From positions 1 through 26,339 of the forward strand of contig CAZVAN010000013.1 in NCBI GenBank assembly GCA_964625245.1: 26,339 bases of DNA, written 5' to 3'. The position numbers and the translations under genes are program-made. This DNA comes from CAZVAN01 sp964625245 (lineage in GTDB: Bacteria; Patescibacteriota; Saccharimonadia; Saccharimonadales; UBA10212). The notes beneath the pieces were generated by a model that did not search any database, was not told the origin of the DNA, and saw nothing but the letters and a program-made list of their open reading frames with translations. Below are positions 22,207 to 26,339 of this stretch, in pieces. Position 1 is the stretch's first letter, and each line of letters begins with the position of its first letter.

Positions 22207-22378
22207 AGCCAGGTTGCGTACTTGAGTGAAGCACAAGGCGCCGATGAGTAGCGGACTGAGCAGTATATAGAAATACTGTGAGGGAGCAACGCAAACGGCA
22301 ACGCAGTGATTTGCCAAGAGCAGCGGCAGAGTTCCCAGCTTTGCTGGGAAGCGGGCCGATGCGATACGCAATTTGGCT
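22207..22378 (+). ncRNA. Candidate structured RNA, about 172 nt, strand inferred from G-U pairs
   Basis: The 238-nt gap between obgE and the LysM-CHAP gene has no credible protein, but the plus strand can fold. A closing helix pairs 22207-22220 with 22365-22378 (14 bp including two G-U pairs). Inside are hairpins at 22221-22237 (CTT/AAG plus GTG/CAC), 22261-22278 (CAGTAT/ATACTG), 22297-22315 (GGCAA/TTGCC) and 22332-22350 (TTCCCAGC/GCTGGGAA, 3-nt loop), the last nested in CGGC/GCCG (22324-22327 with 22355-22358). The G-U pairs become A-C mismatches on the other strand, which favours plus. I could not match it to RNase P, tmRNA, SRP, 6S or a known riboswitch by conserved motifs. No clear promoter or terminator is seen. 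Confidence 0.45.
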
Positions 22379-23453
22379 AATGGTATATGTAGTGTTGGAA
22401 CTTGGTAATCGGAACCCAATCGCTGTAGCCCACTCTGCCCCAGCCAGCCAGCCCGTTCATGTCAGAATACTTAATCATAGTGCCGTCGGCGGATACTGCC
22501 TCAACTAAAGCCACATGCCCAAGCCCTGGGTATGGATTTTGGCCAATAGCACCGGCAACCGGAGTTGAACTTACAGTCCAACCGCTTAGGGGGGCGTAAT
22601 AAGACCAGGTATTAGCATTACCCCAGTTAGTGGGAACTGCCACCTTACTGGCCACGTAGTAGGTACAGTAGCCGTAATCGTACCCATTGCCACCATAAGT
22701 AGCCAGGTAGATGCCGTATGTTAAAACAGGCGCGGCCACTTGGCCGTTAGGAATAATGATTACATCTCCTGGTTTAAGCCCGCTTATCTCGGCGTCATTG
22801 TAGCTAATAATCAAGTTCGGGTCGGCCTGATAACGGCTGGCCAACGAGGACGGAGTATCGCCAGCTTTAACGGTGTAGACCACGCCATTTACCGGCGGAA
22901 TTACTAGGTCAGTGTCAGCCGCAATATTAGTGCCTTCTAAGCTATTAGACCACCTGATGCTATTGGCATTTACACCGAACTTATCGGCCACGCTAGTGAG
23001 AGTGTCGCCGGCTACTGCCTTATAGTGGCGAATGTCCTGCTTGGATTTTTGGGCAGTGGCTACTATCTGCGGCTTAGCCAGAGCAATGGTGTCATTCGGT
23101 ACGACGTTTAGCGCCAAGCTGTCAGAGTCAGCCTGGTTCTTTACAGCTGTTAGTTCAGCCATATGCGTTGCCTGAGCGGCCGTTAGGGCAATTTGAGCAG
23201 AGCTTAATTGGTCGAGTGGGTTAATGTTTGAGCTGGCTGTGTCACCAACGCTGTTAAGAGTACTGGTTCTAACCGTCTGGCTGGCCGAGCGGTTATTCAA
23301 AACAAAAACGCTAACAATTAAAAGTAAGACTATGTTGCCTACAACTAAGCTCCAGCGAGTCAAGCGGCGGCGGGTAACTTTTTTCAGCTTAGAAGGATGG
23401 CGCAAAGCACCAACCACGTCTTTCGGGTGGACGCCTTTAACCTCGGCCGACAT
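22377..23453 (-). CDS. Membrane-anchored LysM-CHAP peptidoglycan hydrolase
   Basis: The 358-residue protein has a basic cytoplasmic start, one membrane helix (about 35-53), a linker, two LysM domains (about 142-186 and 191-236) that bind peptidoglycan, and a C-terminal CHAP domain (about 245-358). CHAP domains cut peptide bonds or the amide link of peptidoglycan. The catalytic pair is visible as Cys 263 (YGYCTYYVA) and His 313 (GLGHVALVEA), with Asp/Asn 331-333 as the likely third residue. It probably acts in cell separation or wall turnover, or in contact with a host cell. A TATAAT at 23556-23561 starts a leader of about 100 nt with a UUCG hairpin. The AAGGAG in that leader is 28 nt before the ATG, too far for normal use. 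Confidence 0.93.
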   Translation of the reverse strand: MSAEVKGVHPKDVVGALRHPSKLKKVTRRRLTRWSLVVGNIVLLLIVSVFVLNNRSASQTVRTSTLNSVGDTASSNINPLDQLSSAQIALTAAQATHMAELTAVKNQADSDSLALNVVPNDTIALAKPQIVATAQKSKQDIRHYKAVAGDTLTSVADKFGVNANSIRWSNSLEGTNIAADTDLVIPPVNGVVYTVKAGDTPSSLASRYQADPNLIISYNDAEISGLKPGDVIIIPNGQVAAPVLTYGIYLATYGGNGYDYGYCTYYVASKVAVPTNWGNANTWSYYAPLSGWTVSSTPVAGAIGQNPYPGLGHVALVEAVSADGTMIKYSDMNGLAGWGRVGYSDWVPITKFQHYIYH

Positions 23454-23486
23454 TGTTATATTAGGTCTACGAATAATCTAACTCCT

Positions 23487-23506
23487 TAGCTCACCGAAGT
23501 GAACTA
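23487..23506 (-). promoter_or_regulatory. UUCG-capped leader hairpin of the LysM-CHAP gene
   Basis: On the minus strand UAGUUCAC and GUGAGCUA form 8 pairs (one G-U) closed by a C(UUCG)G tetraloop, an especially stable cap. AAGGAG directly follows its 3' side. No T-run follows, so it is not a terminator. It may protect the mRNA or affect translation. Confidence 0.55.
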
Positions 23507-23555
23507 GCCGGAAAAAAGCGTCAATCATCTGCCAATTTACTTCTTTTCCTCAGCT

Positions 23556-23561
23556 ATTATA
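23556..23561 (-). promoter_or_regulatory. Extended -10 of the LysM-CHAP / obgE unit
   Basis: The minus strand reads TTGGTATAAT, an extended -10, in the gap after mltG. There is no good -35. It gives a 5' leader of about 95 nt to the LysM-CHAP gene. Confidence 0.6.
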
Positions 23562-23589
23562 CCAAATCCAGGAGAAGTAAACTCCGTTA

Positions 23590-24642
23590 TTACTCGCCGC
23601 ATTTTTTATGACAATACTGGTCTATTAAGGCTTGGTGTTCAGCGGCAGTGTGTGAAAAGTAGATTACGTCGTTATCGCCAGCCACAAAGAACAGATAGTC
23701 GGTGGTGGCCGGGTGAGCAACGGCAGAAAGCGCCGAGGCCGTGACGTTGCCAATCGGGCCGGGCGGCAAGCCGGGATGCAGGTAAGTATTATAGGGAGAG
23801 TCAATATTGACGTTGCGGGCTACGCCGGCTAAATCAGCGGCGTAATTGGCTGTGACGTTAGATTGAAAGGCCGTGCCCTGCTTTAGTCGTAACAAAAAGA
23901 CCTGGGCTACTGTGGGTTGGTATTTAGGGTCGCCGGTTTCTTGGTAAACAACTGATGCCAATGTAATACCGTCGTGAACACTCAATCCGTGCTGAGCAAA
24001 ACCGCTGGTTATATCAGAACTTAAGTGCAGGTTCATTTCGTCCAAAGACTCGCGCACAATTGTCGACGCCGGCGTATCAAATTGCTTTTGGAAGGAGTCA
24101 GGGTACAAGTAGCCTTCCAGACTAGCGCCCTTTGGCAAGCTGGCCAGTGCCGGGTGACCAAGATAGGTGGCCGGGTCAAAAGCGCTATCAATTTCGGCTT
24201 GCGAATAGCCCGCTTTAGAAAATGCCTGCTTAATTTCATCCAGCCGTTTTCCAGGCAGAATAGTTAGCAAGTTTTTGGCAACATCGCCTTTTTTCAGCTT
24301 GGTGGCAATCTGCGAGACGCTCATTGATGGGCTGAGGGCATATGTCCCGGCCTGCAGTTTATTGTTTAGTAGGTTAGCCCGGACGTAGGTTTCAAAGGCT
24401 TTGGAGCTTCGTATTAGATGCGCTTGTGATAAATCCTGGGATATTTTGCGTACCGAGCTGCCACTCACAACCGTAAAGTTAGTAATTTGGCTTGAGCTAC
24501 TTAGCGGCTTTAGACTAGCCGCGTACCAGCTCCGGATTGTTACTACCACGCCCGTTGCCACAAGAAACAGGACTACAAAAGTAACCAGCCATAGCCGCAA
24601 ATAACCTTTCCGGCCACTAAAAACTTTTCTTATCTTATTCAT
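23590..24642 (-). CDS. mltG: Endolytic murein transglycosylase MltG (YceG family)
   Basis: MltG cuts nascent glycan strands at the membrane and so ends their growth. From ATG 24642 (MNKIRKVFSG) the protein has 350 residues. A farther in-frame start at 24702 is less likely, because AAGGA lies 5 nt before 24642 and the earlier start would overlap ruvX by 68 nt. One membrane helix (about 17-38) is followed by a LysM-like region and the catalytic YceG domain, with SLEGYLYPDSF, LASVVYQETG (the family's catalytic Glu) and the C-terminal NTYLHPGLPPGPIGNVTASAL and AVAHPA blocks (the first split here only by wording). The start overlaps the ruvX stop by 8 nt, so translation is coupled. Confidence 0.95.
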   Translation of the reverse strand: MNKIRKVFSGRKGYLRLWLVTFVVLFLVATGVVVTIRSWYAASLKPLSSSSQITNFTVVSGSSVRKISQDLSQAHLIRSSKAFETYVRANLLNNKLQAGTYALSPSMSVSQIATKLKKGDVAKNLLTILPGKRLDEIKQAFSKAGYSQAEIDSAFDPATYLGHPALASLPKGASLEGYLYPDSFQKQFDTPASTIVRESLDEMNLHLSSDITSGFAQHGLSVHDGITLASVVYQETGDPKYQPTVAQVFLLRLKQGTAFQSNVTANYAADLAGVARNVNIDSPYNTYLHPGLPPGPIGNVTASALSAVAHPATTDYLFFVAGDNDVIYFSHTAAEHQALIDQYCHKKCGE

Positions 24643-25048
24643 TCTGGTCCTTATTATCCTTCTTCTCGTCCAAGTAATCCTGCAGGATGATGCTGGCCGC
24701 AACGGCGTCTATATTTTTGGAGTCCGTGGCAAAACGCTCAGCGGCGGCCACGGTGGTTAAGGCCTCGTCCTGAAACTTAATTGGTGTATGCGGAAAGTGG
24801 AACTGAATGTCACCGGCTATGGCTCGGACCGATTTAGTCTGTTGTGTTTCCTGGTTCTGCAAATTTCGCGGCAACCCCACCACTAAGCACTCCGGCTGAT
24901 ATTTTTCAAAAACTTCTTTTAGCTTATATATCAAATGTTCGGTTTCGATGGTCATCAGCGGTTCGGCTAATCTGGCAATGGAAGAAGCCCTGGCAATGCC
25001 GGTTCGCTTCTGCCCAATGTCTAGGCCAATTATTTCGCTTGCTTGCAC
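24635..25048 (-). CDS. ruvX: RuvX/YqgF family RNase H-like nuclease
   Basis: The 137-residue protein has the whole YqgF/RuvX fold: GLDIGQKRTGIA at the N-terminus with the first catalytic Asp, CLVVGLPRNLQNQE in the middle, FQDEALTTVAAAE with the catalytic Glu region, and NIDAVAASIILQDYL at the end. Family members process the 5' end of pre-16S rRNA and were proposed as Holliday junction resolvases. It is 6 nt downstream of the baseplate-J-like gene and overlaps mltG by 8 nt, so it is the middle gene of a translationally coupled set. Confidence 0.94.
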   Translation of the reverse strand: MQASEIIGLDIGQKRTGIARASSIARLAEPLMTIETEHLIYKLKEVFEKYQPECLVVGLPRNLQNQETQQTKSVRAIAGDIQFHFPHTPIKFQDEALTTVAAAERFATDSKNIDAVAASIILQDYLDEKKDNKDQNE

Positions 25049-25054
25049 CGCCAG

Positions 25055-26339
25055 CTACTCCTTAACTTGCACAACTTTTACAGTAATCTTACTGGTCTTG
25101 GGAGCTTTACTGACCCAAAACGGGCTAAATTTAACATTTACGCTCTTCACTCCCGGCCAGGCTGAGACGGTAGTTTGAATATCGCCGCTCTTTTTGCCCA
25201 CAGACAGAGTTTTAACTTGGCTCACGTCAATTATTGGTATGGCCGTAGTGTCTTCATTAACCGTTAGAGTGGCGGTGGTTGGGCTGGTTTGGTCCTGGAC
25301 AGCTACAGTAGCGCCGTTGAGCACATCGTTGTTGCTCAGTTTCTGCTTGGTTTTATCTACTTGCTTGGTTAATGTGTCGCTTATGGCTTTTCTAAGGTCG
25401 TCTTTTTTGACAGCTAAAACTGTGTAATCTATCTCTACGTTTACGGCCGCGCTGGCAGCCTGCGTGCCAACTGCCGGAGTGGAGGTAACTACCGGGTCAT
25501 TTATCTTGAGCGTTGAGCTTAGTACATATAAGCCCTGGTCGGAGAGTTGTTTTTCAAAAGTTTTTGTAAAGGAGTCTGAGGCTGTACTGGTAATTTTGGC
25601 CTTGGCGCCGTCTACATCGGCTTGGCTGACAATCGTTACATTAGCATCTGTACCTCCGCTGGCTGAACCGCTGGCGCTGACATCAGAACGGCTAGCAACC
25701 GAGAAACTCGCGCCTGAAACATTGTACTTAGTACCGCCGCTCTGTGCTGTTATTGTAGTTGAACTAGTGCTTTGATAATTAACGCAGCTGCCACTAGCAC
25801 TGCCAAAACCAAACGTGGTTTTCGATTGTGTAATAAAGGTTAGGCCGTTTGCACTAACGCCGGTACCAGCTGGTACCGGATCGGGTGTACCAATATTAGG
25901 GGCACACGCTTGAGCAGACATTGTTATACTGCCGGTAGCTTTAGTTCCTTGGTTTTGCTGGCCAGTAGCAGTAACTGTCTGGTTAGAGGTTTGTTTGGAA
26001 GTTTTTAGGATTGCTGGTATCTGGTTTTTTGCCACATCCAGAGTTGTATATTTATCTGACCCATCCAGTGTTAGGTTGGCCGAAACCGGCAGGCTGGTGG
26101 TATTGATAGTCACTACGCCTTTTGGCAGCACAAAAATAGCCAAGATTATAAATATGATTAAGGCGATAAGCAGAGCAATGCCGCCGAACAGCATAAGGCG
26201 AAAGCGTTCAAAATTGGGCACTTTCAGCTTCTTGCTTTTGTCCTTTGGCACTTTGACTGCCTGCTTTGGCAGCTTAGCGGCAGCAACCTCGTCTTCCGGT
26301 TCGTTTAGTTCAATGGCGGCGTCGTCCTCAATGGCATGG
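25055..26339 (-). CDS. Membrane-anchored baseplate-J-like protein, N-terminus cut by window edge
   Basis: The frame stays open to the right edge, and the residues before the GTG at 26251 (IEDDAAIELNEPEDEVAAAKLPKQ, here in part only: EPEDEVAAAKLPKQ) read as a normal acidic N-terminal tail. The true start is therefore outside the window, and GTG 26251 is not needed. After a basic stretch (KDKSKKLKVPNFERFR) comes one membrane helix (about 19-44 counted from 26251), then a large Ser/Thr-rich external part. It contains Gly-Thr-Lys-Ala-Thr-Gly and PAGTGVSANGLTFIT, the pattern of the baseplate J / gp47-like membrane proteins common in CPR genomes. The role is unknown; a surface or envelope function is likely. 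It is first in the visible run before ruvX and mltG. Confidence 0.7.
   Translation of the reverse strand, partial: HAIEDDAAIELNEPEDEVAAAKLPKQAVKVPKDKSKKLKVPNFERFRLMLFGGIALLIALIIFIILAIFVLPKGVVTINTTSLPVSANLTLDGSDKYTTLDVAKNQIPAILKTSKQTSNQTVTATGQQNQGTKATGSITMSAQACAPNIGTPDPVPAGTGVSANGLTFITQSKTTFGFGSASGSCVNYQSTSSTTITAQSGGTKYNVSGASFSVASRSDVSASGSASGGTDANVTIVSQADVDGAKAKITSTASDSFTKTFEKQLSDQGLYVLSSTLKINDPVVTSTPAVGTQAASAAVNVEIDYTVLAVKKDDLRKAISDTLTKQVDKTKQKLSNNDVLNGATVAVQDQTSPTTATLTVNEDTTAIPIIDVSQVKTLSVGKKSGDIQTTVSAWPGVKSVNVKFSPFWVSKAPKTSKITVKVVQVKE

Noticed and set aside
22207..22378. RNase P RNA, tmRNA, SRP RNA, 6S RNA or c-di-AMP riboswitch
   Set aside because: None of the conserved sequence blocks I know for these is present on either strand, although the 6S length is similar.
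22174..22508. Two open frames (81 and 76 codons) over the obgE/hydrolase gap
   Set aside because: They lie on opposite strands, have no ribosome site, and overlap the hydrolase gene; the RNA-fold explanation fits better.
24643..24702. Longer mltG start adding 20 residues
   Set aside because: The added residues are Arg-rich and read from inside ruvX; a ribosome site favours the ATG at 24642.
1..26339. CRISPR array, insertion sequence or integrated element
   Set aside because: I found no spaced repeats, transposase or integrase, and no patch of clearly different base composition.

Overview
The window looks like chromosomal DNA from a small-genome bacterium of the Candidate Phyla Radiation, most likely a Candidatus Saccharibacteria (TM7)-type organism. 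This is an inference from gene content and protein style: membrane-anchored cell-wall proteins with LysM, CHAP and MltG domains, a baseplate-J-like membrane protein, an orphan peptide-binding protein, and an ABC exporter with an N-terminal helical 'GW' module of a kind I associate with CPR proteins. Gene packing is very tight and base composition looks even throughout. I see no phage, insertion sequence or CRISPR array. All genes read in the standard bacterial code. Only one long gene ends in TGA, and that TGA is followed directly by TAA.

Layout. 1-2200: three minus-strand tRNA genes (Val-UAC cut by the edge, Leu-GAG, Leu-CAG); the two Leu genes bracket an FAD-linked oxidase with an altered C-terminal active-site motif. 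2205-6180: minus-strand run uvrC, a holin-like membrane protein, secG and a family-5 peptide-binding protein. 6181-8197: a divergent control region with a palindrome over a strong promoter, a possible 17-residue peptide, and an ABC exporter. 8194-15934: rplY, dedA, a uvrA-led pair, several unrecognised small genes, and sbcB (exonuclease I), with unusually tight or overlapping convergent ends. 16060-18117: a second, longer ABC exporter. 18125-20794: an unrecognised two-gene unit (756 and 114 residues) behind a strong promoter with a 19-bp palindrome centred on the predicted start. 20861-26339: obgE, a LysM-CHAP hydrolase, mltG, ruvX and a baseplate-J-like membrane protein, all minus strand.

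How the genes fit together. UvrA and UvrC belong to nucleotide excision repair (uvrB is not here); SbcB and RuvX add DNA end and junction processing. MltG and the LysM-CHAP protein act on peptidoglycan, ObgE on ribosome assembly and growth control, and SecG on export. The two most original parts are the 756/114-residue unit beside the second ABC exporter, and the obgE/hydrolase interval, which can fold into a multi-helix RNA closed by 14 base pairs whose G-U pairs work only if the plus strand is the RNA.
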